Shown here piece by piece: positions 42,871 through 56,037 of a DNA stretch of 64,000 nt. Positions within the stretch are counted from its first letter, which is position 1. Each line of letters opens with the position of its first letter. The DNA is taken from NCBI GenBank assembly GCA_035772735.1, contig JASDFA010000002.1, positions 5,766,001 through 5,830,000 on the forward strand, read 5' to 3'. Both the position numbers and the translations under genes were made by a program. Origin of the DNA: Datura wrightii (taxonomy: Eukaryota; Streptophyta; Magnoliopsida; Solanales; Solanaceae). The notes beneath the pieces were generated by a model. The model did not search any database and was not told the DNA's origin. It saw only the letters and a list, made by a program, of their open reading frames with translations.

Positions 42871-43937
42871 GGGCAATCTCTTATCCTGTGGCTGGGTTTG
42901 CCACACCCGAAACAAGCATCCACACTGACCAGGCACCTCCCGGGATGATTTTTGCCACATCTCGCACACGCTGGGAAAGTGCACTCCACCTACATTCTAC
43001 CATAATCCCTAGAGCCTGTAGCCTTGCTCCTCTGGTCTCCCTTGAACCTGGACGGCGTGCTAGCCGAAGATGGAGTTGGAGCAGTGGACCTGTGCTTGGA
43101 CTGCTGACGTGATCCACCTCCTGACCTAGCGTGAGAAACCCCATAGTTGTTGGTCCTGGCCCTCTTGGCCTCTCTCTACCTCCTATAGACCGACTCCATC
43201 TACTGGGCATGCAATACAATACAGGGAAAGTTGATCTCCCAGTGTAGCATGGAAATCCACCAATCCTTATCCACGTAATCTTCTACTCCATGCATAAAGC
43301 GGCTCACCCGAGCCCGTTGATCCCCCACCAACTCCAGAGCATATTAAGATAGTCGAGTGAACTCCAAGGCATACTCCTGAACTAACATGTTGCCCTGCTT
43401 CAAATTCACAAACTCAGCTGCCTTGAGCTCCCTCATCTCCCTAGGGAAGAACCAATCCATGAATGCGGTGTGGAACTCATCCCAACCTATCAAGCCTTCA
43501 CCCGCTGTCCTAGCACCTTTCGATTGCTTGAACCATATATGTGCTACCCCTTTGAGTTGTTAGGAGGTCAAATCAACATATTCCCCATTATTGACCCCCA
43601 TAACTTGGGTGATCTTCAGAATTTCCTCAATAAAGTCATGTGGGTCATCGTCTACCTTTGACCCTGTGAACTCCGGAGGGCTCATCCTCAAAAAGTCCCT
43701 CACCCTAGCTGCTTCCGTGTTCCTATTTTGCGGATAATGTGCCACAGTCAAATTTTGGACCTGAGCTGTCATGTCCTGTGCTAAAAATTGAATCGCCGCC
43801 CTAAACTCAGCGTGGGCGGCTAGCTCTGGTACGTGCTCCTCATGAATGGATGGAGCTGGCTGATGCTCTCCATCATAGGCACCCTCATGATCATCACCAT
43901 TACCGTTCCTCCTTGCATTTACTCGGTGTGGAGGCAT
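42871..43937 (-). pseudogene. Tekay gag, broken
   Basis: The start is MPPHRVNARRNGNGDDHEGA at ATG 43935-43937, the usual MPPR-like opening of this lineage. The gag core follows (FLRMSPPEFTGSKVDDDPHD; then after a TAA at 43560, QLKGVAHIWF and EFHTAFMDWFFPREMRELK). Two zinc knuckles lie near the end: CARCGKNHPGRC and CFGCGKPSHRIRDC (42875-42905), the latter CX2CX4HX4C. The first stop replaces a Tyr codon of relatives, and others follow around 43340 and 43190. Gag would build the particle and bind RNA. Confidence 0.87.
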
Positions 43938-44124
43938 GATTCTGCAAACGCGAATAGCACGAATTAGAGGAGTGAAGGACGTTCATCGCATGACATAGAT
44001 CATGAAAGAAGGGAACATTCTTAAACGTCTAGTAGCCTCTTCGTTATAAGTGTGGCACGCTTCACACCCATGAAAAAGACTACTTAACCCGGCTTCAAGA
44101 ATCCCTAGGTTACATAAACCTATG

Positions 44125-44136
44125 GCTCTGATACCA
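44125..44136 (-). promoter_or_regulatory. tRNA-Met primer binding site of the Tekay element
   Basis: GCTCTGATACCA abuts the right LTR (starts 44137). It is the exact complement of TGGTATCAGAGC. The 190 bp between it and the gag start are leader. Confidence 0.92.
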
Positions 44137-46412
44137 TGTTTTTTCACGACCCAAACGTACATACGGATCATAGACACGAGACAAGGAGCCCCGAGAGACG
44201 CCAAGTCGACCCATGGCATGAGCATACATCTAATTCAATCACATGAGTGGAAGACTTAGCATAGAAAATGTAGTCATAACATAACATAAGGGAAAACAGT
44301 ACAACACTTATACAATATGGCAGAATAAAACTTTTTAGTCTGATAAGCTTATAAACATAAAAGGCGAATTGATGGGAAAACTCCCCAACTAATCCAACAT
44401 CCAGAAACCGAAGGAATAACATAGAGTGTGAACATGTAGCCCTCTGAACATGATGACTCACCAAGTACGGAGTGAGCAAGTCCGAATCTATCTATGGGAG
44501 AGGATGAGCCTGAGAACTGGGACATGTATCATGAGACGATACAGCATAGAAAGTATGTGGTCAGTATGTGGAATATACTGAGTATGCAGTATAAGTAAAG
44601 CATACATTTAAAACATGTATGAAACTCATAAATGGTTATAAGAGTAGGACTGCATGCTCGTATCATAAATCATTAATACATATCATACGGCTCAAGGTTT
44701 TTAAAATATTCGTAACATAAACATAGTCATAATCATAAGAGAAGAACTTCGCTTAACATAACTTGAGACAACATACATAATATTAACATGCGTAAATCAT
44801 GAGGAACAGTGAGAGATTCTCTTAACTGGCATACCCCATATGAGCACACATGAAGCCCGACTTGTAACCCTAGTCGGGAGGGTGTTCGTACCTTGCCAAG
44901 GGTAAGAACCATGCAGGGATGATCACACATGAAAAAGGGCCATTTGGGCTAGGGAAAAACATGAATGGGTCCCAACATACCTACAGTGGCACGTAGTTCG
45001 TGAGATCCGGGACTTAACCTGAGGACCGAACCTACTCGGTGTTCGATACTACTCCCAAAACATATATAGTGCTCATAATAATACATACATGAGTTCATGG
45101 GCTAGTCAACTCATGATAATCATAAACATGCTTGAACATACGTTAACTAGCCATGACCTGAGGCCCGTTAGTCGGCAAAAGCATAATTCATGCTTACTAA
45201 AATAAATACATACTTGTAGATCATGAATATAGTTTAAATTTCCATAAGATCATAACAGATAACATAATATATTCATGATTTAATTCATAATACATGTTGC
45301 CCTTATCAAAAACATCAATGGATCATAAATTGGTTTATCATGGGCATGCATAATCGGGTTTAAATGATTAGAAATCCAAAATCAGCCATACTAATATCAA
45401 TTTAGAGCTCAAAATATGAGCAAAATAAGTATATAATGATAGGGTTTCAAAATCACAAGACCCATAATTAAATCACTAAAATTTATACAAACCGAATATA
45501 AAACTCCATGAGTTTTTAAATAAATTTTGAGTAATTTAATAGAGAAGGAGCATGGGCATGGAAGAGTCCACCCATTGAAGACCTTACATACTTGGGATTA
45601 TCAACTCCTAACCGTCCTTAAAAGCCCAAGAATGAAATCGAAGGAATTGAGGTGAAAAGCTTGAAATCCCCTTGAATCACCTCTCGCAGTTCTTGCATGC
45701 ATAAATGAGAGTTTAGAATAGGTCATTCTCTTAAAAACCCAGCTTTCCTAAGACAAAACGACGTAGTTTAGGGCCTTATATCGTGAAAAAGTCAAAAATA
45801 CCATTAATGAACCTGCCCTGAAAACTGGCCGGATGGAACCCATGAATGATACCAATGGGTCGTGGGAACCACCAATGACCCGTCATGTCATTCATTGAAT
45901 AGACTTCTTAATGACCTAGGCTCGGATTCAAACAACGGGTCGACAGGATGACCCGTACCTCTATCCCACGACTTGTTACATCGTCCATTGTTTGCTCATC
46001 ATAAAATCTGAACCCACTGACCACGAGCCTCACCACGACTCATTGTTCCTTCCAATGAGTTGTGGTCTCAACCCGTCACCTATACTGGAAATTCTTACCC
46101 TCCAACAACGACCACAACCAACGACCCATGGCTTCTCCTAACGGGCCATTGGGTCTCCCGTTGTTTAGATTGTCACCTAGCCTGACCCTAACCACAACTG
46201 CAAAGGATGACCTGTTGTATCCTACAATGGGTCGTCATACCTCTCGTTGTCTCCACTGCCACCATCATTTCCCCAACCAATGATAGCATACAACGACTAG
46301 TGGTTTGACACCACAAGTCGTGTTGTAGTCCGTCCTGTGATATTTTGCCAATTTTCAGCACTTTTCAAATTAACCTCTCAGGTCTATTCTTAGGCCTTCC
46401 CGGGGTATTACG
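44137..46412 (-). repeat. Tekay 5' LTR (2276 bp)
   Basis: Begins TGTTTTTTCACGACCC (a T-run expanded relative to TGTCACGACCC at 27068) and ends GGGGTATTACG, with the final CA mutated to CG. The CGCGG duplication follows. The U3 word array is at 45840-46340. The ORFs inside are not genes. Confidence 0.92.
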
Positions 46413-48113
46413 CGCGGCAAGTGTGTCCACTGCAGGGCTACCCCATCCAGCCAGTAACCAATTCCCCCTTGCCCAGCTCTATTTTATTTCATCACATAAC
46501 ATTATAGTACTACTACCCCTCTTACCCTTCTAACATGAATGACTAAGTTGATTTCTAGCATTTATTAACCTCTTTAGTTATCTATAGGCTTTTTCCGTTC
46601 TCCTTAGAAGTACCTCAATTAATAACGTCTACTCGCTATCACACAGTATTACGCTATCTTTCTTCAATTTGTCATGATACCATCCATGAGCTACAAAATC
46701 AATTTAAAACAAAACTATGAAATGCAATTATGAATTAACTATCTCAAGTTCACACAGAGATCATCAAAACAATATGAGGGAATCAATTTCTCCGATAGAA
46801 AAGTACATGCACATACCTGACCTCATTCCATGAAAAGTCATAAGATGCCATACCTAAACAGAATAGCCCTATACGGTACTCCACACCCGTTCCTTACCTT
46901 AAAACACGATTCATGTCAGTACATTCTATATCACACTAGTATATCGATTACCTTTTTGTATCTGCAGTCAAATGTATATCAACCATACCAGCATAATCTC
47001 TATCTTACAATCATACCATCGGTGATAATCAAGGCACACACCTCTATCATATCACTGTACACATATGCCAGAGGGTCTTATGCTTTCCCTTCCAGTCATG
47101 AACAGTAGTGGACTCTAGACATCCATGTATTGTACACCCAGCTGTATGAACATTCATCACACATTTTTAATCACTCGTACACCCAGCTACATTGTCCTTT
47201 AGCCATACTTGTCTATGTACTCTCTCATATCGCTCGCCTAGATGCTCACCTCGGGCACGAGCCACTCGTGTATCCAATCCTTATTCAAAATCTGATTGTA
47301 GTAACCTATTCATTTGAGTTCTTTAACTTCGGCCATAGGCCCCTCATTTACCATTATATCGATAACTTTCTTTCCGTATTATCCGTCCTCTCTATATCAC
47401 ACATTCATTTAATGCCAATTCGCCCCTAAATAGCAAGACTCATAATGCAACATAGCACGTAATAGATCATCACACGACAAGAATAACATATTCACTCAAC
47501 AAGTACAATAACATGAAATTAAATTAGCCTCATGTCTGAAAAATCATAAACATATTTAATTCGGCAAGTTATAATATTTCCGACTTGGCCCACTCGATGG
47601 TTTGGGCTCCGCTATAGCGACATCACTGCCATGGCAGCGATCTTGCTACAGCAATATTGTTGGTAGTACTGCGACCAGTCTCAATCTTTATTCCAAATTT
47701 CTCCCATATCTTGGTTTCTTTGCACCCACTATAATGAAACAATTTTATAACAAGCATACATCAAAAATTATCCTATCACAGTGTCACCGTTAATGCGGAC
47801 AACAATCATCAATTCAGAAAAAACAACATCGACCACAGCACATTCAAGTCATTTTGTAAGGGATTACTATCCTTTGTCACTCTCTTCATCTTACGCTCAG
47901 ACATAGTTATAACTTATTAATCAGTCTGTTACTCGTATCCTCTACAAAGAGTCTATGTGATTTTACACGTCTAAGGTTTTGATTCCAAGAAGAAAGAAGT
48001 CCATATTTACACCTGGGAATATTATGTCAATGGAACTTGAAAGTTAATCTCTTCAACAACGTTTAACTCAAAGAATAACCTAGAACAAGTACCCATTTAT
48101 TGGTTGAAATATC
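46413..48113 (-). repeat. Family-C 5' LTR, right segment
   Basis: Continues the LTR interrupted at 27067. It aligns with 48590-50265 from GTGTCCAC onward ('gctaccccatc', 'agccagtaaccaattcccc'). It has GC-rich words at 47608-47660 (CCGCTATAGCG, GCCATGGCAGCG). It stops near 48113 with GGTTGAAATAT, where Athila-like sequence begins. The last ~650 bp of the LTR are missing here. Confidence 0.75.
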
Positions 48114-48575
48114 TGCTACCCAAGATCACTATCCCACACTTAAATCCTTGTTCGTCCTCGAACAACTCTATTACATCTCATGCACATGAAGGACTCACAT
48201 ATGACCAATTTAAGCAAGACTATTCAAGTTAAGGCTACAACAATTGGCTCAGATAACAAGTTTAAAATAGAGCATGGAAGATATAACCAACTAAAATCAC
48301 ATATAACTACGTTAAGACCTTCTAGCCTTAAGAATCGACTCTCAAATTTAGCAAACTCGTGCAAATTAACCCGTCAAGAAGTCCGACATGAATTTCATCC
48401 TTCCTTAAATAGCTTCCCTCACAACAAGAGAGATACCCGTTTTCACTCTAAATATTTAAATTATACACGCACAAAGAATTCTCAGCCAACATGTAATGAC
48501 CTATAAGCTTGCTCTTAGTGTTTTACTTCATTAATTTAGGAATGTTTGAAAGTAAGATCAAATAGGACTTATCAG
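48114..48575 (-). mobile_element. Athila-like 3' fragment
   Basis: Matches 20147-20640 on the same strand: CCAAGATCACTATCCCACAC, the polypurine complement, TTCGTCCTCGAACAACTC, 'cacatgaaggactca', and 'ggacttatcaggttg' at its right end. Some 30-40 bp present at 20500 are missing. No ORF is credible; the 108-codon frame here is non-coding 3' region. Confidence 0.75.
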
Positions 48576-50921
48576 GTTGCCATGGCGGCGTGTCCACAAC
48601 AGTGCTACCCCATCAAGCCAGTAACCAATTCCCCCTAGTCCAACTCTATTTCATTTTGTCATATAACATTATAACACTACTACCCCTCTTACCCTTATTA
48701 CATGAATGACTAAGTTCATTTCTACTGTTTATTCACATATTAGTTATCTATAGGATTTTACCGTTCTCCTTAGAAATACCTAAATTAATAATGTCTACTC
48801 TCTATCACGCGGTACTGTGCTATCTTTCATTTCATTGATCATGCTACCATCCATGAGCCACAAAATTAATTTAAAACAAAACCATCAAATGCAATTACAA
48901 ATTAACTATCTCAAGTTCACACAGAGATCATCAAAAACAATATGAGGGAGTTAATTTCCCGAACAGTAAAGTACATGCACATATCTAACCATATGCACAA
49001 AAATGTTATAAGATGCCATAGCTAAATGGAATAGCCCCATACGGTACTCTGCACCCATTCCTTACCTCAAAACCCGATTCACAATTGTATATCTTGTATC
49101 ATGGTGGTATATCGATTACCTTTCTATATATGTAGTCGTATGTATATCAACCAAACCCACATAATCTCTATCTCACAATCATATCACCGGTGATATGTCA
49201 GGCACACGCCTCCATCATTTCACTGTACACACATGCCAAAGGGTCTTGTGCTTGCCCTTCCAATCATGACCTGCAGGGGACTCTAGAAATCCAAGTAATG
49301 TACACCTAGCCGTACGAACATTCATCATACCTGTTTGTGTACTCACTCGTAAACCCAGCTACATGGTCCTTTAGCCATACCTGTCTGTGTACTCTCTCAT
49401 ACTGCTCACCCGGATGCTCACCTCGGGTATGAGCCACTCGTGTATCCAATCCTTATTCAAAATCTTATTGTAGTAACATGTTCATCTGAGTTCCTTAACT
49501 TTGGCCATAGGACCCTAATTTACCATCATAATCCTTCTGTATTATCCGCCATCTCTGTTACACATTTATTTAATGTCAATTCGCCCCTCAATTGCGGGAC
49601 ACATAGTGCAACACAACACGTAACAGATCATCACACGAAAATAATTACACATTCACACAACAAGTACAATAAAATGAAATTAAATCAACCTTGTTTCCAA
49701 AAAAAATAATCATATTTAATTCAAAATGTTATAAGATTTTCGACTTGGCCCACTCACTGGTTTGAGCTCCGCTGCAGCAGCATCACTGCCGTGGCAATGA
49801 TTTCACTACAGTAGTGTTGCTGGCAGTACTGCGACCAGTCTCACTCTTTATTTCAGTTTCTCCCACATCTTGGTTTCTTTGAACCAACTATTCTGAAACA
49901 TTGTTATAATAAGCTTACATCAACAATTATCTTTTCACAATGTCATCCTTAATGCGGATAACAATCATCAATTCAAAAAAAACAACATCGACCACAGCAC
50001 AGTAAAGTCATTTTGTAAGGGATTACTATCCTACATCACTCACTTCATCTTACGCTCAAACATAGTTATAACTTATAAATCAGTTTGTTACTCGTATCCT
50101 CTACACAAAGTCTATGTGATTTTACACGTCTAAGGTTTTGATTCCAAGAAGAAAGAAGTCCATATTTATACTCGGGAATATTCTGTCAACGATACTCAAA
50201 AGTTAATCTCTTCAACAACGTTTGACTCAAAACATAACCTAAAACAAGTACCCATTTATCGGTTGAAATATTTCCCTAGGGTTTTACCTCATTATGAGTT
50301 TTTGTCACCTCTCTTCTAATACACTTGTTCTTAGATTTTCATTGATTTCGATTAATAAACTATAACATGGTTAAAATACATTCCTACTCATTAAAAGCAT
50401 ATTCAATCATACGCACGTTTATGTTAAGCTAACTAAAGTCTAATGCAAAAGCAAGTAACCCATAGCCTACCTGAGTGCCAAGCTATCGTCCTGATCATCT
50501 TCGTTTGCGGCTATCCCATTCTTGATTTTCTCGCGAGCGTTCCTAGCCATGGATGTCAAATTCCACCCTTGGATCCTCTTATTTTCCTCCAAAAAGTTTA
50601 TTTTGCTGTTTTAGATGTTTTTATTAAGTCCTCTTCAAGCACTAGGTTTTCAATATCCAAATCAGAATGGGATTGCGAATTTCTGGTCCACGTCATTCAT
50701 TGCAGCGAACACCCTTCCCTCTGTAGTGGTTTCATTATGACGGAAACCATCCAGCATCAGCGGACACTCACTTGGGTCCACCCCATCTCGACTACTCTCG
50801 TTCAAATTTATTCTCCGTAGGCCCTTCGTTTGTCTGGAATTTATCGCAAATTTCTAAAAGTTTTAGTTACGCGCAGTTTTTATGAGGTCGGAATGCTATA
50901 AAACCCGGGTGGGTCGTTACA
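48576..50921 (-). repeat. Family-C LTR, second copy
   Basis: Aligns with 46418-48113 over 1.7 kb and then with 22574-23220, so it supplies the full right two thirds of the LTR. It ends GGGTCGTTACA (minus start TGTAACGACCC, the gypsy consensus start). Together with 26447-27067 it implies a complete LTR of about 3 kb. Word clusters lie at 49767-49830 and 50699-50765. The left ~600 bp are missing. Confidence 0.75.
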
Positions 50922-53008
50922 GTGGACATACAGATCATTGGATGATTCGTTAAGTATGTTAGAGTCCATTTCCCAACAGAATTATTAAGGGTATTTTTGT
51001 AAATTTTTAAACTCCCAACTCCTAAACTAATTCATTTTGAACATTAAAAAGGGTGTTTTATAGGGTTTTATTCATCTTAAACCCTCATTCAACTCCTAAC
51101 ACTTCAATTGGAATATCAAATCCTCTAAAGGCAAGACTAGGGTTCTTCACCTCCACCTTCCCAAATCTCTCTGGATCTGCAAAGCAACTTAAGGAAGTAT
51201 CAAACCAGGTATTTAGGGTCATGAATAGGAGTTCCTTCTTCCGTTATGACCTTTTCAAGTTGAATTCATGATATCCAACTTTAAAGTCCCTAAATTTGAA
51301 ATTCTAGGGTTAGGATTAGATTGCATTAAATCTTTCATGTTCTACAATTAAATCAGTCCTCTTATGATTCAATTCACATTTCTATGATTATGGTACATGG
51401 TTCCTATCAAAATCTCTCATGAACTTATGTTTCAAGTTACAATGGTCTCTGCTCAATTTTTATGAAATTCCTCGTGATTTTCTATGAATTCGAGCTCTTA
51501 TGTTAAATCCATGAATTACAATTATGATATATGTTTTCTACTAAGAATTCCTCATCTATCCATGATTAACAAGATATGATGATTTTACTCCATTATACAT
51601 GATTTTCATGAAATTCAAGTCTATGTATCATAGTCGATATTTGGCACTATTTTCATGGCTAGCTCACGTATGTTAACGTGTTACGAATATCATGATTTAA
51701 ACTATCCATGTAAACTCATATTTCATGATTATGATATGAGCACTGTATATATTTTCAGAGTAGTATTTAGCACCAAATAGGCCAAGGTTCCAATGTACCC
51801 AAATCTCAGAATATGTAACAACGTAACTATGTTGGGTTCCTCCACGAAAGTGTCTTCCATGCCCAAATGAGGCACCCATGAGTGATATCACGTCTTCACA
51901 ATCCATGCCCTTGCAAGGTATAGATGTACGATGGTTGATGTTAACTTAAAATCAGTAGTACTATAAATCATCATGCTTACTGCTACTGCTTTTGGGAGAG
52001 AAAAAAAATCAAGAATGATTATATAGGAAGATCCACCAAATTTCCTATCATTTTATTCAAAATTATGTAGATGTTTTGTATTCATTATTATCAATTAATT
52101 AGTAGTCTTTTAGTACTCTTCCTTTCAACTAGTGATGATGATCCATCCACAAATCTTGTAAATAAATTCCCTCAGTCTTTCTTCTTATGATTATATAATA
52201 AAGATGTATTATTATTAAAACAAAAATTAAATAAAAAAAGGTAGGGTTACAAGATGGTCTCCATGTATGCTCACTTGGAGTTTGTCGGTTATAAGAATCT
52301 CCCATTATTCTTTAGTTTCTATACACACACACGTATGTTCATGTTTTCTTGATTTTTCGAGTTATGATGATTTGGCTCAAAAATATGTTTTATGAGGATT
52401 TTTCTTATGAACTCAATCATGAAAAGCCTTATATTATAGTTTTGCACACCTTAAGTCTTTATGCTAAATTCATGATCAGAATATCATGTTTTATATGATC
52501 TTTCACTCATGATCTCTTTTACTATCTTACTACCATGTTTTACTTAATCTACATACTCATACATTTAAAGTACTTACAACATACTTTATGCTGTATCATT
52601 TCATGATATAGATCCAGGTACTCAGACTTAGCCCCGCGGTTAAATACGTTCCAAACTTGATCAACTAGCAGTGGTGAGTTCTCCTCTTCCGAGGACTAGA
52701 GTTATCTACTTCATTTAGTTCTTTTACCTTGTTTTAGTTTCAGACTTTGGAGTTAGTTGGGGGTTTGTCCCAATAGTTCATCAATTAGTAGATGCTATCA
52801 GACATAGAGTTAGTATCTTCAGCTTTGTGACCCAGTATTTAAATTATTAGACTATTTTGTTATCCGTAAGGGAATATCTTACATTTCAGTAGCTTCTGCT
52901 CACTTTTCTTTATTGTGCTGGTAATATGCTAGGCCATGGGTTAGCTTGGAACCATTCGTGGTTTTAGGTCCCGTGTCGCGGTCTGAGGTCCATGCTCGGG
53001 TCGTGACA
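50922..53008 (+). repeat. Tekay-type LTR, 5' part missing, with a retroposed insert
   Basis: Related to 16339-18479: TTATTAAGGG near 50985, ACCAGGTATTTAGGG near 51205, 'agcactgtatatattttcagagtagtatttagcacc' region at 51738, and end GGGTCGTGACA at 53008. The first few hundred bp, including most of the U3 word array, are missing. It is interrupted at 51921-52237. Confidence 0.7.
51921..52237 (+). mobile_element. Retroposed 317-bp poly(A)-tailed insert
   Basis: Uninterrupted relatives read straight from CAAGGTA into the AGGGTTACAAG phrase (compare 55217-55255). Here 317 bp of foreign sequence lie between two copies of AAGGTA (51915-51920, 52238-52243). The insert has AATAAA at 52197-52202 and ends in an A-rich tail (ATTAAATAAAAAA). 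It looks like a 5'-truncated cDNA of a 3' untranslated region. The source gene is unknown; a SINE or LINE 3' end is the alternative. Confidence 0.65.
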
Positions 53009-53754
53009 ACCATACATCACCACATATATGGTATACCTTCAAACCCTTTTTTCATATATAGAGACAACTAGGCTCATATTAAGACAATCAACACATATGG
53101 AATAAAAGCGATTAATCTATGGACTATAGCCTAAATAGGCCACATTCATAAGTCGTAGCTGCACATACACACATATGTCACATAAAGCTTTCAAACAAAA
53201 CTAAGACAAACATATTCAAATGCTTGCATAGTTATAAGAAGATTCAAATGACATAAGAAATTCCACGGGCTCAATAGACAACACTTTGGTACATTTAGGA
53301 TTCGGGAACTCGATAACCTGACAACCAGCTTAAAGGAGATGAATCACGGGATCTCCTATTAGCCTCATGTTCCTCATTATATATATATAAAACAAAGGAC
53401 AATCATGATAAGTCATTTCCAATACGATAAGCTCATTTTTCCCTTATTATATTGTGACTTTGATTCTTACCAAAACTTCTCTTACGTATTGTTGTCTCAA
53501 CTATTTTACAGATTTTAATTAGCAACCAGACCTTAACACATTTTTAATATCACATACATGAAAAATACAGTAAAGGACCAGCTTACACTGCCCACAATAA
53601 GGGGACTTCATACTCGATTTATAACAATGACACAAATTAGAAGTAATACGTATTTCGCTTCATATTTACTTCTTTCAATCATTTTTAATGATTTAAACTC
53701 AATATCATGCACTTTTTGCCCTTTAGACAGAATTTCACTTTCTTCTATATGAGA
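53009..53754. other. Unassigned AT-rich spacer
   Basis: About 750 bp between two Tekay-type LTRs. No primer site, polypurine tract, coding block or repeat family is recognised. It has a short TA run at 53378. Confidence 0.3.
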
Positions 53755-56037
53755 GTGAAGACACAAGGTTATTGGTCCTTTCGACAACACACTCCAGATT
53801 TCTAAATATCTTCCTAGGGGTTGTTTCCTACATTCCCACTCTTTTAGTCCCTAAACTATGTTGTTTTGGGAATATTCTTCAAGAATTTAGAGGAGTACAT
53901 GACATTACTCCCTTATTCTTCACTCATACTTTTAGAGCACCATTACGTAGAACTCAAAGTTTCTCCCTGAAGCCAAGAACAGGGCTTCAAGTTCTCTTAG
54001 AATTTCCAAGTTTCTTCTCAAGTGAATCCTTCTCCAGGTATGTGGGACTTCAATAAGGATCTCTTTTCATCCTTGTTTTTCAATTTATGTTCAAAGCCCT
54101 AGCTACTTTGATTCCCTAGAAGTGCATGTTTTAGGGTTTCGATTGTATGAATGATTTCTCTCATCTCTTCCATGATTCTCAAGGTTTTCATGATAAATAA
54201 CACATGATGTTGATGAATTCAATCTCAATCTTATGATGAACTCCCAAGATTTGATGTTAGCATGATTTCCCAAAGTTCAACCCATGGATTTGTTGTTTTA
54301 GAAAATATGGTCCATTTTAGATATATGATTTTTCCATGAATTAAGTACACATGATTTTCACTATGATTTGACTTATGATTTTCATGAAATTAGTATGATT
54401 CCCTAGAAGTGTATGTTTTAGGGTTTCGATTCTATGAATGATTTCTCTCATCTCTTCCATTATTCTCAAGGTTTTCATGATAAATAACACATGATGTTGA
54501 TGAATTCAATCTCAATCTTATGATGAACTCCCAAGATTTGATGTTAGCATGATTTCCCAAAGTTCAGCCCATGGATTTGTTGTTTTAGAAAATATGGTCC
54601 GTTTTAGATATATGATTTTTCCATGAATTCAGTAAACATGATTTTCACTATGATTTTTTACTTATAATTTTCATGAAATTAGTATGATTAACATGTTTAT
54701 GATTTGTTAGCCTCTCGGGCCTCTTGCTAGTAGAAAGTAGCCCTAATTAGACTCTCATGAATTCAGTATGATCAGCATGTTTATGATTATTTAGACTCTC
54801 AGGTCTCTTGCTATTAGAAAATAGCCCTAACTAATCTTAGCATTTCAGTTTTGAGCATTCAGTATTAGCATGTTCATGGTCCTTTAGGCTCTCGGGATCT
54901 TCTTTAGAGAAAGAGGTTCCAAAAATTCTTAGGACATCATCTTCAGATTATCAGTTAACAGGTCTCCTTATGTTCCATTAGGAGTAGTACTTCGCACCGA
55001 GTCGACCAGGGTTCTAGTGTAACCAGGTCTCAGAGCTACGTGGTACCGTAGGTAAGGGATTCTCAATAGTAGAGAATGTTTACCTTAGCTTAAGGAATAT
55101 GGGATCCTCATTATTTGAGAGTGTCTCCCTTGCCTCAATAGGCTCATGCAGGGGTCATCATTATTAGATATTTTCGCCCTGAGTCACAAGTGATATCATG
55201 CTAGTTAGAGTTCTTACCCTTTTCAAGGTATGAACACCCTTCCAACTAGGGTTACAAGTCAGGCTCCATGAGGATCACATTGGAGTTGGTTGGTTAATGG
55301 TCTCTCCCACAGTGCAGTTCAGTTTCAGTTTTAGTACAGTATTTCAGTTATAGTTTTTAGTTTATGATTTTAGATTCAAATTCCAGTGTATGTACATGAC
55401 CCTTAAAAATAAGTTTTACTTGTATTTCATTAGGTGTTTCCAAATAAGCATATCATGTCAATATCTATGCATCTCAGATAGGGACATTGTACTTCACCTT
55501 AGTTATGCATTCAGTTATGTATTCAGACTAGTCTTTCTTAGCATACTAGCATGTTTCTAGCTTCAATTAGGTTTCCCATATACTCAGTATATTGTAAGTA
55601 CTAAACGCATATTTTATGTGCTATATCGTTTTATGATATAGATCAAGGTATTCAGACTCAGCACCACAATTAGCTATGTTTCAGATTCTATCAGCTGACG
55701 TTGGTGAGTCCTCATCTTACAAGGATGGGAGTTATGTTTTTTTCCTTAATTCAGTATTGTTTTAGTTTTAGGTTTTTGAGCTAGCCGGGGGCTTGTCCCA
55801 ATAGCTCATTAGATTAGTAGGGACTTTCAGACAATGTAGTGTTAGTTCTTAACTTATGAACCATTGTTTTTATTAAACTATCTTTATTTCTGATCAGTTA
55901 TTTTCAGTTAGCTTCCCCTCAGATATGCTTGATTAACTATTGTTAAATTTTCATTATTCTACGCTATAGGTTAGCTTGGAGCCATTCCTAGTTTTAGGCA
56001 TTGTTTCTCGATCCTGGGTCCTAGTTCAGATCGTGAA
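53755..56037 (+). repeat. Tekay-type 5' LTR, old
   Basis: From about 53755 it follows the LTR transcript region ('ccctaaactatgttgtttt' parallels the 'gcctaaactacgtcgtttt' at 16812; TCCAGGTATGTGGG at 54033). It ends in TCAGATCGTGAAA with the relic primer site TTTGTATTAGAGTA at 56042. The U3 word array is absent, so the true left end is lost or further left. It contains tandem duplications. Confidence 0.6.
54110..54689 (+). repeat. Tandem duplication, two units of about 287-293 bp
   Basis: GATTCCCTAGAAGTG starts at 54110 and again at 54397; about 97% of positions agree between units by eye. A further shorter repeat follows immediately: 'agcatgtttatgatt...ctctcgggcctcttgc' recurs at about 54690, 54775 and, weaker, 54860. 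Confidence 0.9.

Larger units (their letters stand above)
27068..46412 (-). mobile_element. Tekay/Del chromovirus, nearly complete but dead, with a nested element
   Basis: Left LTR 27068-29339, right LTR 44137-46412, and a perfect 5-bp target duplication CGCGG (27063-27067 and 46413-46417). In minus order it has 5' LTR, primer site TGGTATCAGAGC, gag, protease, RT, RNase H, integrase, chromodomain, polypurine tract and 3' LTR, the canonical chromovirus order. All genes carry stops and frameshifts. A 9769-bp Athila-like element with its own duplication sits in the 3' non-coding part between polypurine tract and chromodomain. Removing it leaves an element of about 9.57 kb. The LTRs are clearly more diverged from each other than those of the nested element, as nesting order demands. 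Confidence 0.93.

Noticed and set aside
44125..44136. Possible tRNA gene remnants at the TGGTATCAGAGC and TGGCGCC sites
   Set aside because: Only 12-19 bases complementary to tRNA 3' ends are present, next to LTRs. They are primer binding sites.
48180..48506. 108-codon frame
   Set aside because: It lies in the non-coding Athila-like 3' region; the same region at 20210-20540 is not open.
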